DNA from: CAIUMH01 sp963758555
GTDB lineage: Bacteria; Actinomycetota; Acidimicrobiia; Acidimicrobiales; RAAP-2
Direction: 5' to 3'
DNA length: 64,000 bases
Assembly (NCBI GenBank): GCA_963758555.1
Contig: CAVWVW010000003.1
Location: 868,001 to 932,000 of the forward strand
Shown: one piece after another, positions 1-13,109 of the stretch
Numbering within the stretch: the first letter of the stretch is position 1
How the letters are laid out: every line of letters starts with the position of its first letter
Position numbers and translations under genes: made by a program
The notes under the pieces: model-generated
The model's database searches: none
What the model saw: only the letters and a program-made list of their open reading frames with translations
What the model was told of the DNA's origin: nothing

Positions 1-716
1 CCGGCGAGGCGCAGGACGTGACCTTTGACGGGCCGGATGAAGGGGAGGTCCAGCGCGTCAAGGCCGTCGATCTGCGCAAGGTGCGCCCCAGGGCACAGGA
101 CGACCTGCGCGGCTCGGAGGGTGGTGCCCCCGGCGAGCACGAGGCGGGGTGACCCCTCACGCTCCACGCGGACGACCTTGTCGGCGACGAAGCTGGCTCC
201 CTCCTCCTCCAGCGTGCCGAGCAGCGCGCCCACCACTCTCCTCGGATCGACGTGATGATCTCTGGGCAGCTTGAGGCCAAAGCGGAGGTGCGGAGCCAGG
301 GCAGGCTCCAGGGCCTCGAGCTGAGCCCGGGTGAGGTCCTCGACCTCGAGATCCAACGAGCGTTGCAGCCGCTCGATGCGCGCCAGCTCCTCGCGATCAC
401 CACCATCGGCACCGACGACGAGACAGCCCGTCTCAGAGAAGCCGAGATCATCTGACGGTCCTGCCAGCTCTGTGACGAACTCTGGCCAGCGCGCTGCCGC
501 TTTGGCCAAGAGCGGCACGAGTGCCTCGTGACCGAAGTGAGCCTCTGAGGCCGGAGCGAGCATGCCCGCGGCCGCCCAGATCGCACCGCGACCGGGGGAC
601 GGGTCGACGAGCGTGACCTCACGCCCCGATCGCGCCAAGAGGTGCCCGACACACAGGCCGATCGCTCCCGCGCCGACGATGGCGACGTCGGTGTGTGACG
701 GATCGTTCGGAGCCAT
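1..716 (-). CDS. thiO: Glycine oxidase ThiO (partial, C-terminus off the window)
   Basis: FAD-dependent amine oxidase of the DAO fold. ThiO oxidises glycine to the imine used to build the thiazole of thiamine. The reverse-strand frame is open from an ATG at 716 to the window edge, about 238 residues. The N-terminus has the FAD Rossmann motif GAGAIG (residues 15-20) ending in an acidic residue of strand 2 (VTLVDP), followed by the ThiO-typical IWAAAGMLAP segment. The C-terminal part with the rest of the substrate site lies beyond base 1. A TACGAT hexamer six bases upstream suggests a leaderless transcript, divergent from gltB. Another DAO-type oxidase is possible, but the AAAGMLAP signature favours ThiO. 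Confidence 0.82.
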   Translation of the reverse strand, partial: MAPNDPSHTDVAIVGAGAIGLCVGHLLARSGREVTLVDPSPGRGAIWAAAGMLAPASEAHFGHEALVPLLAKAAARWPEFVTELAGPSDDLGFSETGCLVVGADGGDREELARIERLQRSLDLEVEDLTRAQLEALEPALAPHLRFGLKLPRDHHVDPRRVVGALLGTLEEEGASFVADKVVRVEREGSPRLVLAGGTTLRAAQVVLCPGAHLAQIDGLDALDLPFIRPVKGHVLRLA

Positions 717-722
717 CTCGGC

Positions 723-728
723 ATCGTA
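723..728 (-). promoter_or_regulatory. -10 box of leaderless thiO promoter
   Basis: On the reverse strand TACGAT is followed by six bases and the thiO ATG. This matches the TANNNT-N6-start pattern seen before many genes in this window. No clear -35 was found. Confidence 0.5.
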
Positions 729-861
729 GGACCCGCAAAGTAGGTCCTTTTGCTCCTGCTACCATGCGTGTGCTGCTTCCGGGCCAACGTCGTCCCCTGC
801 AGCCTTCAAGTGAGACGACCGCTGAGACGTCGGATCGCAGCGTGAGCCCGGAAGGAAGTTG

Positions 862-5417
<4,556 letters not shown>

Positions 5418-5425
<8 letters not shown>

Positions 5426-6953
5426 GCCGACCGGCTTCATCGAGTTCGGGAGGAACCTGCCCCGCAGGCGCCCGGTTCCGGTGCGGCTGCGCGACTGGAA
5501 AGAGGTCTACGAGCCCTTCGACGAGGAGGAGACCCAGCGCCAGGGAGCCCGCTGCATGGACTGCGGGATCGCCTTCTGCCATGAAGGCTGCCCCCTCGGC
5601 AACCTCATCCCGGAGTGGAACGACATGGTCTTTCGCGGCGACTGGGCCGAGGCGATCGAGCGACTCCACGCCACCAACAACTTCCCCGAGTTCACTGGTC
5701 GGCTGTGCCCCGCACCATGCGAGGGCTCGTGTGTCCTCGGGATCAATCAGGAACCCGTCGCCATCGAGCGCATCGAATACGAGATCGCGGAGCGCGCCTG
5801 GGACGAGGGCTGGGTCACGCCCGTGCGGCCCATCGAGAAGACCGGCAAGCGGGTGGCGATCATCGGCTCAGGTCCCTCTGGTCTCGCTGCAGCACAGCAG
5901 CTCGCTCGGGCCGGTCACGTCGTCGTCGTCTTCGAGCGCGCAGAGCAGGCGGGAGGTCTGCTCCGCTATGGCATCCCGGAGTTCAAGATGGAGAAGGCGA
6001 TCTTGGATCGCCGCTTAGAGCAGCTCATCGACGAGGGGGTCGAGTTCCGCTGCAAGACCTCCGTGGGCATCAGCGCCACGCCAGACCCCACAGAGCCCGG
6101 ACAGCGCGACCACCTTGGCGCAGCCACCGCTCCCGACGCGGTGAGCCTCTCTGCCGACGCGGTGATGGCCGAGTTCGACGCCCTCGTGCTGGCTGGGGGC
6201 TCGACCAACCCGCGCGACCTCACGGTTCCAGGGCGAGACCTCGAGGGCGTGCACTTCGCCATGGACTACCTCAAGCCCGCCAACATGGTCCAGAGCGGCG
6301 GCCTCAGCGAGCCACCCATCGATGCCAAGGGCAAGCACGTCATCATCATCGGTGGAGGCGACACCGGCGCCGACTGCCTGGGCACGGCTCACCGGCAGGG
6401 AGCCGCCTCGGTCACGCAGCTCGAGATCATGCCCCAGCCTCCTGAGGTTCGCTTGGTCTCGAACCCGTGGCCAACCTGGCCGCTCATCATGCGGACGGCC
6501 TCCGCCCACGAGGAAGGTGGTCAGAGGCTCTATGAGATCTCCTCCTCCGAGATCGTGGGAGAAGAGGGGCAGGCCCGTTCGCTTCGGATTCACCAGGTCC
6601 AGTCGGTCACAGGCCCAGACGGGCGCGCCACGATGGAGCCGGTCCCCGGGACCGAGCGCGATCTCCCGGCCGATCTGATCTTGCTCGCCATGGGCTTCAC
6701 CGGACCCGAGCGCGGCGGCGTCATCGGCGAGCTCGACCTTGCGCTCGACGAGCGTGGCAACGTGCAGGCCGATGCGAACTGGTCGACGTCGCACGACGGT
6801 GTCTTCGTCTGCGGCGACATGACCAGAGGCCAGTCGCTGATCGTCTGGGCCATCGCAGAGGGTCGCTCGGCTGCGTCCGCGGTCGATGCGTACCTGATGG
6901 GTGCGAGCGACCTGCCTGCGCCCATCGTCCCAGGTCAGCTCGCCCTCCGCTAA
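5418..6953 (+). CDS. gltD: Glutamate synthase small subunit GltD
   Basis: NADPH:glutamate synthase beta subunit (511 residues). It passes electrons from NADPH through FAD and Fe-S clusters to GltB. The GTG start overlaps the gltB stop, so the two are translationally coupled. The N-terminal cysteine-rich region carries CMDCGIAFCHEGCPLGN and CPAPCEGSC, the ligands for two 4Fe-4S clusters. An FAD-binding GSGPSG motif lies near residue 151 and an NADPH-binding GGGDTG near residue 312. The C-terminal CGDMTRGQSLIVWAI is the FAD-contacting segment of this family. The gene is intact, and its end overlaps the convergent NlpC/P60 gene by four bases. Confidence 0.95.
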
Positions 6954-7800
6954 CCCACGCGCCCGGTGCCCACGGCATCGGTGACGCCGTCCCCGTCGAT
7001 GCGCACGAACGCCCCCGTGTAGGGCGCGTCGATCATGAGCCCCTCGCCGATCTCGATGCCCACGTGCTCGACCGAGGACGCCGAGGTGCCGAAGAAGATC
7101 AGATCGCCGGGGTCGGGTCGGCCGATGACGCCGCGTCGTCGCGTCGTACTGCTCTTGGGCAGTGCGGGGGAGCCCCACCCCAGCTGAGCGCCAGGCGGCG
7201 ACCATCAGCCCCGAGCAGTCATAGGTCGCTGGCCCGTTCCCACCCCACTGATAGGGGGTGCCGATCGCCTCAGCGCTGAACAAGACCGCTTGCGCTTGCC
7301 CGGCCGCCACGTCGGGCTCAGCTCCCAGTGCGGTCGTGAGCACCTGGATCGTGCTCACCCACGCCTGGCTGCCCGTCAGCTCGCCCAGGGCTGCGTCGAG
7401 GGACCCCTCTGCCGCCATGGCGCCGCACAGAGCGCTGGTCGCGCGGTCGCACGTCGGCGCCGACGCTCGCTGCCCCCGGTGCCTCGACCCCGAAGCGACC
7501 TGCTGCCCACGGAAACCACGGGGGAGTCCGAGTGGGCCAGCGACCAGATCCCGTGGCGATGAACCCCAGGGCGCCCAGGGTCGCCCACGAGAGCCCCGGG
7601 CAGCGGTCGGCGCCCTCTGCCTCGACGAGGCGCCAGAGGGCGGGAACGGCCGCTCCTGGGACGCTGCCCACAGCCCCTCCTGGCCCCGAGCTCGAGAGAT
7701 CAGCGATCACGGCGGTCGAGCCCAACATGATGGCCAGGAGCGGAACGAAGCAGAGCGCGGCCACCGCCGCCATGAGCAGACGAGCCGGTGAGAAGCGCAT
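6950..7800 (-). pseudogene. Secreted NlpC/P60 cell-wall hydrolase (at least two frameshifts)
   Basis: Probable secreted peptidoglycan endopeptidase. The N-terminus (ATG at 7800) has a basic start and a hydrophobic segment at about residues 8-32, a signal anchor. A region resembling the lytic-transglycosylase-like part of actinobacterial NlpC proteins follows (CPGLSWATLGALGFIATG), and then the NlpC/P60 domain with the nucleophile in GGNGPATYDCSGL and the histidine in EHVGIEIGEG. The segments lie in different frames. One shift falls between about 7440 and 7560, another near 7130 after TAQEQYDATTR, where the frame must change to read VIGRPDPGDLIFFGTS. Sequencing error or decay cannot be separated here. 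It converges on gltD. Confidence 0.72.
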
Positions 7801-7866
7801 GGCCGCAACGGTCGGCGCGGGTACGCTTCGACTTCAGCGCCCGCGACGACGCCTTGGGGAGGGTCC

Positions 7867-9495
7867 ATGAAGAGCACGATGCAAGAAGCGCCGCTTCTGA
7901 TCAGCGATCTGCTCACCTACGGCGCCACGACCTTCGCCACCAGCGAGGTCATCACGGTCGGAGACGACGGCTACCAGCACGCCACCTTCGCGGAGGTCGC
8001 CTCGAGGGCTGCCCAGCTGGCCCACGGGCTCGAGGGCCTCGGCGTGGCACGCGGCACCCGAGTGGGCACCTTCTTGTGGAACAACCAGACCCACCTCGAG
8101 GCCTACCTCGCCATCCCCTCGATGGGAGCGGTGCTCCACACCTTGAACATCCGGCTCCCCCAAGAGGATCTCGTCTACGTCATCAACCACGCTGCGGACG
8201 AGGTGATCATCGTCGATGACATGCTCGTCCCTCTCTTGGCCCCGGTGCTCGACCAGCTGACCAGCGTCAAGACGCTGATCGTCACCGGGACGGCCAACGC
8301 GGCGGCCCTCGGCGATCCGATCACCTACGACGCGCTGCTTGAGGGCCGGCCGACGACCTATGACTGGCCTGTCCTCGACGAGCGAGATGCCGCGGCCATG
8401 TGCTACACGTCGGGGACGACGGGCCGGCCCAAGGGCGTGGTCTACTCACACCGCTCGACCTACCTGCACACCCTGGCGCAGACCTCGGCCAACTCGGTGG
8501 GCATCACCCAAGCGGATCGGATCTTGATCATCGTGCCGATGTTCCACGCCAACGCGTGGGGCACGCCCTATTCGGGCTGGATGACCGGTGCTGATCTGAT
8601 CATGCCCCAGCACCACCTGATGGGCGCGGCGCTGGCCAAGATCATCCCCGAGCTGCGCCCGACGGTCGCCGTGGGCGTGCCCACCATCTGGAACGACCTG
8701 CTCCAGGTGGCCAAGGACACCGACGTCGACACCTCGTCGCTGCGTGGCGTGCTCGCCGGGGGAGCAGCGGTGACCCGCTCGCTGATCGAGGGCTACGAAG
8801 AGCGCTTCGGCTTGGAGCTCATCCAAGGGTGGGGGATGACCGAGACCAGCCCCCTCGGCGCCTTGGCCATCCCGCCGAGCCGCTCGGATCCGGCAGCGGC
8901 GATGAGCTATCGGACCAAGGCTGGCCGTGTGGTGGCCGGGGTCAAGATGCGGGTGGTGGCCGACGACGGGACGATCTTGCCCAACGACGGCGAGGCGGTG
9001 GGGGAGTTCGAGGTCACCGGCTCGTGGATCACCGGGTCGTACTACCTCGATGACGATCCCGCCAAGTTCCATGATGGCTGGCTCCGCACGGGCGACGTCG
9101 GCACGCTCGACGCCGAGGGCTTCATGACGATCTCCGACCGGACGAAGGACGTCATCAAGTCTGGCGGGGAGTGGATCTCCTCAGTCGAGCTCGAAGGCGA
9201 GGTCATGGCGCACCCCAAGGTCTTCGAGGCTGCGGTCATCGCGGTGCCTGATCCGCGTTGGGAGGAGCGCCCTCTCGTCTGTGTGGTGCCACGTCCCGGC
9301 GAAGACGTCACCATCGACGAGCTGCTCGCCTTCTTGGGTGACCGGATCGCTCGGTGGTGGATGCCGGAGCGTTGGAGCTTCGTCGAGGCGATCCCGAAGA
9401 CCTCGGTCGGCAAGTTCGACAAGAAGGCGCTCCGCGCGCTCTACGCCGAAGGTCAGCTCGACGTCATCACCGTCGAACCGACCTCACCCGACTGA
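7867..9495 (+). CDS. Fatty-acid--CoA ligase (AMP-forming)
   Basis: ANL-superfamily adenylating enzyme, 542 residues, probably activating medium- or long-chain fatty acids to acyl-CoA with ATP. The phosphate-binding motif MCYTSGTTGRPKG is at about residues 178-190, the adenine motif GWGMTETSPLG near 322, LRTGDVG near 407, and the catalytic lysine in the C-terminal PKTSVGKFDKKALR. The overall sequence resembles AlkK-type long-chain ligases. The start is ATG 7867 after a GGGGAGGG ribosome site. The substrate cannot be read from sequence. The other acyl-CoA genes of this window suggest beta-oxidation. Confidence 0.88.
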   Translation: MKSTMQEAPLLISDLLTYGATTFATSEVITVGDDGYQHATFAEVASRAAQLAHGLEGLGVARGTRVGTFLWNNQTHLEAYLAIPSMGAVLHTLNIRLPQEDLVYVINHAADEVIIVDDMLVPLLAPVLDQLTSVKTLIVTGTANAAALGDPITYDALLEGRPTTYDWPVLDERDAAAMCYTSGTTGRPKGVVYSHRSTYLHTLAQTSANSVGITQADRILIIVPMFHANAWGTPYSGWMTGADLIMPQHHLMGAALAKIIPELRPTVAVGVPTIWNDLLQVAKDTDVDTSSLRGVLAGGAAVTRSLIEGYEERFGLELIQGWGMTETSPLGALAIPPSRSDPAAAMSYRTKAGRVVAGVKMRVVADDGTILPNDGEAVGEFEVTGSWITGSYYLDDDPAKFHDGWLRTGDVGTLDAEGFMTISDRTKDVIKSGGEWISSVELEGEVMAHPKVFEAAVIAVPDPRWEERPLVCVVPRPGEDVTIDELLAFLGDRIARWWMPERWSFVEAIPKTSVGKFDKKALRALYAEGQLDVITVEPTSPD

Positions 9496-9496
9496 G

Positions 9497-9733
9497 ATGG
9501 AGCCTGAGCGGCTCTCCTCGCTCGTCTCAGAGCTCGACGCGGCAGCGGAGCACCTGGCTGACACCGCCCTCGAGCTCTTGCACGCGGCCCTCGGTGACGC
9601 CGACCCCAAGGCCTCACCGGCCGCCCGCGAGGAGAAGGTGATCACAAGGGCCCGACGGGCGGTCGAGCGTGCGTCGTCGCTGCTGCGGAGCCTCGATCAG
9701 CACGACGCGCTCGACGACTTCGATGCCCTCTAG
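9497..9733 (+). CDS. Small helical hypothetical protein
   Basis: 78-residue protein starting one base after the acyl-CoA ligase TGA, so probably co-transcribed. The sequence is almost wholly predicted helix, rich in Ala, Leu, Glu and Arg (SELDAAAEHLADTALELL and VITRARRAVERASSLL), with hydrophobic spacing suggesting a two-helix hairpin or coiled coil. No signal peptide or cysteine motif is seen. No family was recognised. Similar-sized helical proteins occur in actinobacteria, but no function is claimed. It ends seven bases before the convergent LOG-family gene. Confidence 0.6.
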   Translation: MEPERLSSLVSELDAAAEHLADTALELLHAALGDADPKASPAAREEKVITRARRAVERASSLLRSLDQHDALDDFDAL

Positions 9734-9739
9734 GGCGCC

Positions 9740-10765
9740 TCAGGCACCTTCGCAGTCGTCGAGCGCCCAGATCAGCTGGTGGAGCCGGGCGTAGGAGAAC
9801 CGATCGAAGCGCAGGGCTAGGCGCGGCAGGTCGAGGAGGTCCTTCGAAGACACCTCCGGGCCCAGGGGATCGGTCGGGTGGATGTCGCCGCTCAGCAGGA
9901 GATCGGAGAACTGCTCGTTGATCTCTTTGAGCTCGGCGGCGGAGGGCATCCGCTTGAGGCGGAGCACCATCGTGTCGCCGACCATCCGCAGCGAGTGGTA
10001 CACCCGATAGAAGTGCCGCAGGACGCGCACAGCCTCTTCCGCTGAGTTCACGACCTTCCACAGCACGTCATCTTCAGGAGAGACGTAGCCCCGTGCCATG
10101 GCCTGCTGCTCTAAGAAGCCCTCGAGCCCGTGCCAGTAGGTGTCGCCGGCCGTCTCAACCAAGATCACTGGAGCGGGAAGCGCCTTGCCCGTCTGGAGCA
10201 GCGTCAAGAGCTCGAAGAGCTCGTCGAGCGTGCCGAAGCCGCCGGGGAGCACCGCATAGGCCGCAGACTCCTTGACCAGCATGAGCTTGCGCGTGAAGAA
10301 GTAGCGCATCTCGACCAGCTTCGGGTCGAGCGCGATGAACGGGTTCGCCCCTTGCTCGAAGGGCAGCCTGATGTTGACGCCGAAGGAGCGCTCTCGACCG
10401 GCTCCTTCGATGCCGGCCTGCATGATCCCTGGACCGGCCCCGGTGACGACCATCCAGCCGTCGAGGGCCACCTGGCGCGCCAGCTCCTTGGCCAAGAGGT
10501 ACACCGGGTCATCGCTCTTCGTGCGAGCGGAGCCGAACATCGTCAGCTTGGGCACGTCTCGGTACGGTCGGAAGACCGAAAACGCCTCGACCATCTCGGC
10601 CAGCGCGGCATCAGCGATCTTGAGATCGAGCATCTCGACCTCAGGAGAGGCCAGCTCACCCACCGTGGCCAGGAGCGAGCGGACGAGGTCCGCTCGTGTG
10701 CCGCTGACCTCGCTTGCCGCCGGGGAGCTGTCGAAGAGCTCTCGCCAGCGGGCCGACTCAGTCAT
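9740..10765 (-). CDS. LOG-family (TIGR00730-like) nucleotide-binding protein
   Basis: 341-residue protein with the Rossmann-type lysine-decarboxylase-like/LOG fold. LOG proteins hydrolyse cytokinin riboside monophosphates or related nucleotides to free base and ribose phosphate. The signature PGGFGTLDELFELL (PGGxGTxxE) and the nucleotide site TMFGSAR...VVTGAGPGIMQAG are intact. The protein is longer than the usual 180-200 residues, with a helical N-terminal extension (about 70 residues) and a C-terminal extension; this long subtype is common in actinobacteria. Its ATG overlaps the fbiC TGA by four bases, so it is translationally coupled to F420 biosynthesis. The true substrate is unknown. Confidence 0.85.
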   Translation of the reverse strand: MTESARWRELFDSSPAASEVSGTRADLVRSLLATVGELASPEVEMLDLKIADAALAEMVEAFSVFRPYRDVPKLTMFGSARTKSDDPVYLLAKELARQVALDGWMVVTGAGPGIMQAGIEGAGRERSFGVNIRLPFEQGANPFIALDPKLVEMRYFFTRKLMLVKESAAYAVLPGGFGTLDELFELLTLLQTGKALPAPVILVETAGDTYWHGLEGFLEQQAMARGYVSPEDDVLWKVVNSAEEAVRVLRHFYRVYHSLRMVGDTMVLRLKRMPSAAELKEINEQFSDLLLSGDIHPTDPLGPEVSSKDLLDLPRLALRFDRFSYARLHQLIWALDDCEGA

Positions 10766-13059
10766 GGTCGGGCGTAGAGGGTGGTGCGCTGGACGAGCGG
10801 TCGGCCAAGGGGCTCGACGATCGCTTCGAGGTCTTCGACCCACATGCGCTCACCGTGGGCGGCCCCTGCTGCTCGTGAGATGTTCTCGTCGATCAGCGTG
10901 CCCCCGAGATCGTTGGCACCCGAGGAGAGGATCTGGCGTGACGCCTCCGCGCCCACCTTCACCCAGCTGACCTGGATGTTGGGGACGAGCCCCTGGTAGG
11001 CGATGCGCCCGATCGAGTGCATCAGCAGGGTCTCTCGGAACGTCGGTCCCTTACGAGCGTTGCCGCGAAGGAAGATCGGCGTCGCCATGTGCACGAACGG
11101 CAGCGGCACGAACTCGGTGAAGCCACCGGTGCGCGCCTGGAGGTCTCGGGTCTTGACCAGGTGACGGGCCCAGGAGACGGGCTGTTCGACGGTCCCGAAC
11201 ATGATCGTGATGTTGGAGCGAAGCCCGACACCGTGGGCGGTCTCGTGGACGTCGAGCCACTCCTGGGTGTTGATCTTGTCGGGACACAAGATGGCTCGAA
11301 CGGGGTCATCGAGGATCTCAGCCGCCGTGCCGGGCAGCGTCTTGAGCCCCCGCGCCATCAGCTCGGTCAGGTACTCGGCGAGGTCGAGGCCCGAGCGCTT
11401 CGCTCCCTCGTGGACCTCAAGCGCGGTCAGGGCGTGGATGTGGATGTCGCTCGAGCCCCGACGTGCTGCGTCGATGACATCGAGGTAGTAGTCACCGTCG
11501 AAGGAGGGATGGATGCCACCGACCATGCAGACCTCGGTGCAGCCCATCTCTGCGGCTTCCTCCACGCGCCGAGTCACCTCGCTCAGATCCATCAGGTAGG
11601 GATCTCCTCGGAGGTTCAGCGAGAGCGGACCCTTCGAGAAGGCGCAGAAGCGGCACTTGAAGGTGCAGACGTTGGTGTAGTTGATGTTGCGGTTCTTCAC
11701 GTAGGTGATCTCGTCACCGTTGACGTCCCGGCGCATCTGATCAGCGACCTCAGCGATGGCCCGGACCTCGGGGCCACGGGCAGCGAAGAGGGTCACGAGC
11801 TCGGCCTCGTCGACCTGCTGGCCGAGCGCCACGCCGTCGAGGACCTCTCGGACGGCGCCTCCGACGGGACGAAGGACCTGGTGGCGCTTGACCGGCGGGG
11901 GCTCCGCCTCACCGCCGTTCAGCCATGCAGAGTCGCGCGCCAGGCTCTCGGCGTCACTCAGGTGGAGCACCGGGGTGCGCAGGCGCTCGTCGAGCCACCT
12001 CTCGGGATCCGAGGCGTACTCGGGGTAGAGCGTGAGGCGAGGCGCCAAGGCGAACCCGGCGTCCTCGACCGCTTCACTGAGTCGCTCGACCTCCGGCCAG
12101 GCGCGCTCGGGGTTGACGTGATCGATCGTGACCGGCGAGATCCCACCAAGGTCGTCGATGCCGGCGGCCAAGAGCACCGTCGGGTCGTCGACGAGGTTCG
12201 GCGGCGCCTGGAGGTGGACGTTCCCCGGCAAGACGAGTCGCGCTGCGGCGATGGTCCAGAGCAGCTCGTCGAGGGGAGCAGCAGGGTGCATCGCCATCAG
12301 GGTGCCGGGCTTCGGCAGGAAGTTCTGGATGATGACCTCCTGGACGTGCCCGAAGCGCTCCGCCAGCTCGCCGATCGCCTCAAGCGCCCTGAGCCGGTCG
12401 AGGCGATCTTCGCCGATGCCCACCAGCAAGCCCGTGGTGAAGGGGATGTCGAGCTCGCCTGCGAAGCGAAGGGTGTCGAGGCGGCGAGCAGGAACCTTGT
12501 CAGGTGCGAGCCGGTGCGCCTCGAGATCTTCTCGGATCGTCTCGAGCATCATGCCTTGGCTGGCCGAGACACCTCGGAGCAGCTCGAGCTCCTCTCGATA
12601 GAGCGCCCCGGCGTTGGCGTGCGGGAGCAGACCGGTCTCGGCCAACACAGCGGCAGCGGCAGCGGCGAGGTAGTCGACCGTCGAGGCGAAGCCACGCTCG
12701 GCCAGCCAGCTGGCGGCCACCTCGTAGCGGAGCTCTGGGCGCTCACCAAGGGTGAAGAGAGCCTCGGCGCAGCCTTGCTCCGCACCCTGCTGAGCGATCT
12801 CGACGACGGCGTCGATCTCGAGGAAGGGGTCGTCGAGCCGAGCCGGCGCCTTGGCGAAGGTGCAGTAGCCGCAGCGATCCCGACACAGCATGGTGAGAGG
12901 GATGAAGACCTTGGGTGAGTAAGTGATCCTCGTGCCCGTCAAGGCGTCACGAACCTTGGCCGCCTCCACCATGAGCTCGGCGAGCGGGGCTTCGAGCAGC
13001 GAAGCGGTGTGCTCGGGCGTCATCGGTACGAGCGAGCTGTTGCGAGGTCGGGGAGCCAT
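10762..13059 (-). CDS. fbiC: FO synthase FbiC (fused CofG-CofH)
   Basis: Bifunctional radical-SAM enzyme (765 residues) making 7,8-didemethyl-8-hydroxy-5-deazariboflavin, the chromophore of coenzyme F420, from a flavin precursor and tyrosine. There are two radical-SAM cores. CofG has CRDRCGYC (Cys 59, 63, 66). CofH has CTFKCRFC at about residues 463-470, preceded by VKNRNINYTNV. Conserved CofH segments such as SNITIMFGTVEQP and LPLPF-like FVPLPFVHM follow. The start is ATG 13059 with AGAGGGA upstream; a second ATG 36 bases on is possible. The CofG-CofH fusion is typical of actinobacteria. It lies 50 bases downstream of tkt on the same strand. Confidence 0.94.
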   Translation of the reverse strand: MAPRPRNSSLVPMTPEHTASLLEAPLAELMVEAAKVRDALTGTRITYSPKVFIPLTMLCRDRCGYCTFAKAPARLDDPFLEIDAVVEIAQQGAEQGCAEALFTLGERPELRYEVAASWLAERGFASTVDYLAAAAAAVLAETGLLPHANAGALYREELELLRGVSASQGMMLETIREDLEAHRLAPDKVPARRLDTLRFAGELDIPFTTGLLVGIGEDRLDRLRALEAIGELAERFGHVQEVIIQNFLPKPGTLMAMHPAAPLDELLWTIAAARLVLPGNVHLQAPPNLVDDPTVLLAAGIDDLGGISPVTIDHVNPERAWPEVERLSEAVEDAGFALAPRLTLYPEYASDPERWLDERLRTPVLHLSDAESLARDSAWLNGGEAEPPPVKRHQVLRPVGGAVREVLDGVALGQQVDEAELVTLFAARGPEVRAIAEVADQMRRDVNGDEITYVKNRNINYTNVCTFKCRFCAFSKGPLSLNLRGDPYLMDLSEVTRRVEEAAEMGCTEVCMVGGIHPSFDGDYYLDVIDAARRGSSDIHIHALTALEVHEGAKRSGLDLAEYLTELMARGLKTLPGTAAEILDDPVRAILCPDKINTQEWLDVHETAHGVGLRSNITIMFGTVEQPVSWARHLVKTRDLQARTGGFTEFVPLPFVHMATPIFLRGNARKGPTFRETLLMHSIGRIAYQGLVPNIQVSWVKVGAEASRQILSSGANDLGGTLIDENISRAAGAAHGERMWVEDLEAIVEPLGRPLVQRTTLYARP

Positions 13060-13109
13060 GGCGTCACGATCCCTCTGATCGTAGGCACCGAAGCGCTCCG
13101 TTGCTGCAC

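Noticed and set aside
815..840. TPP riboswitch near thiO/gltB (CTGAGA seen)
   Set aside because: The rest of the THI box (ACCTGAACCTGATCTGG-like part) is missing and the strand points to gltB.
11017..12918. A 633-codon open frame antisense to fbiC (similar long antisense frames occur opposite pafA and mccA)
   Set aside because: Its composition is a mirror of the codon bias of the real gene (rich in Asp, Glu, Val, Leu, Gly, no motif), and the sense frame encodes a clear FbiC. Such shadows are normal at high GC.
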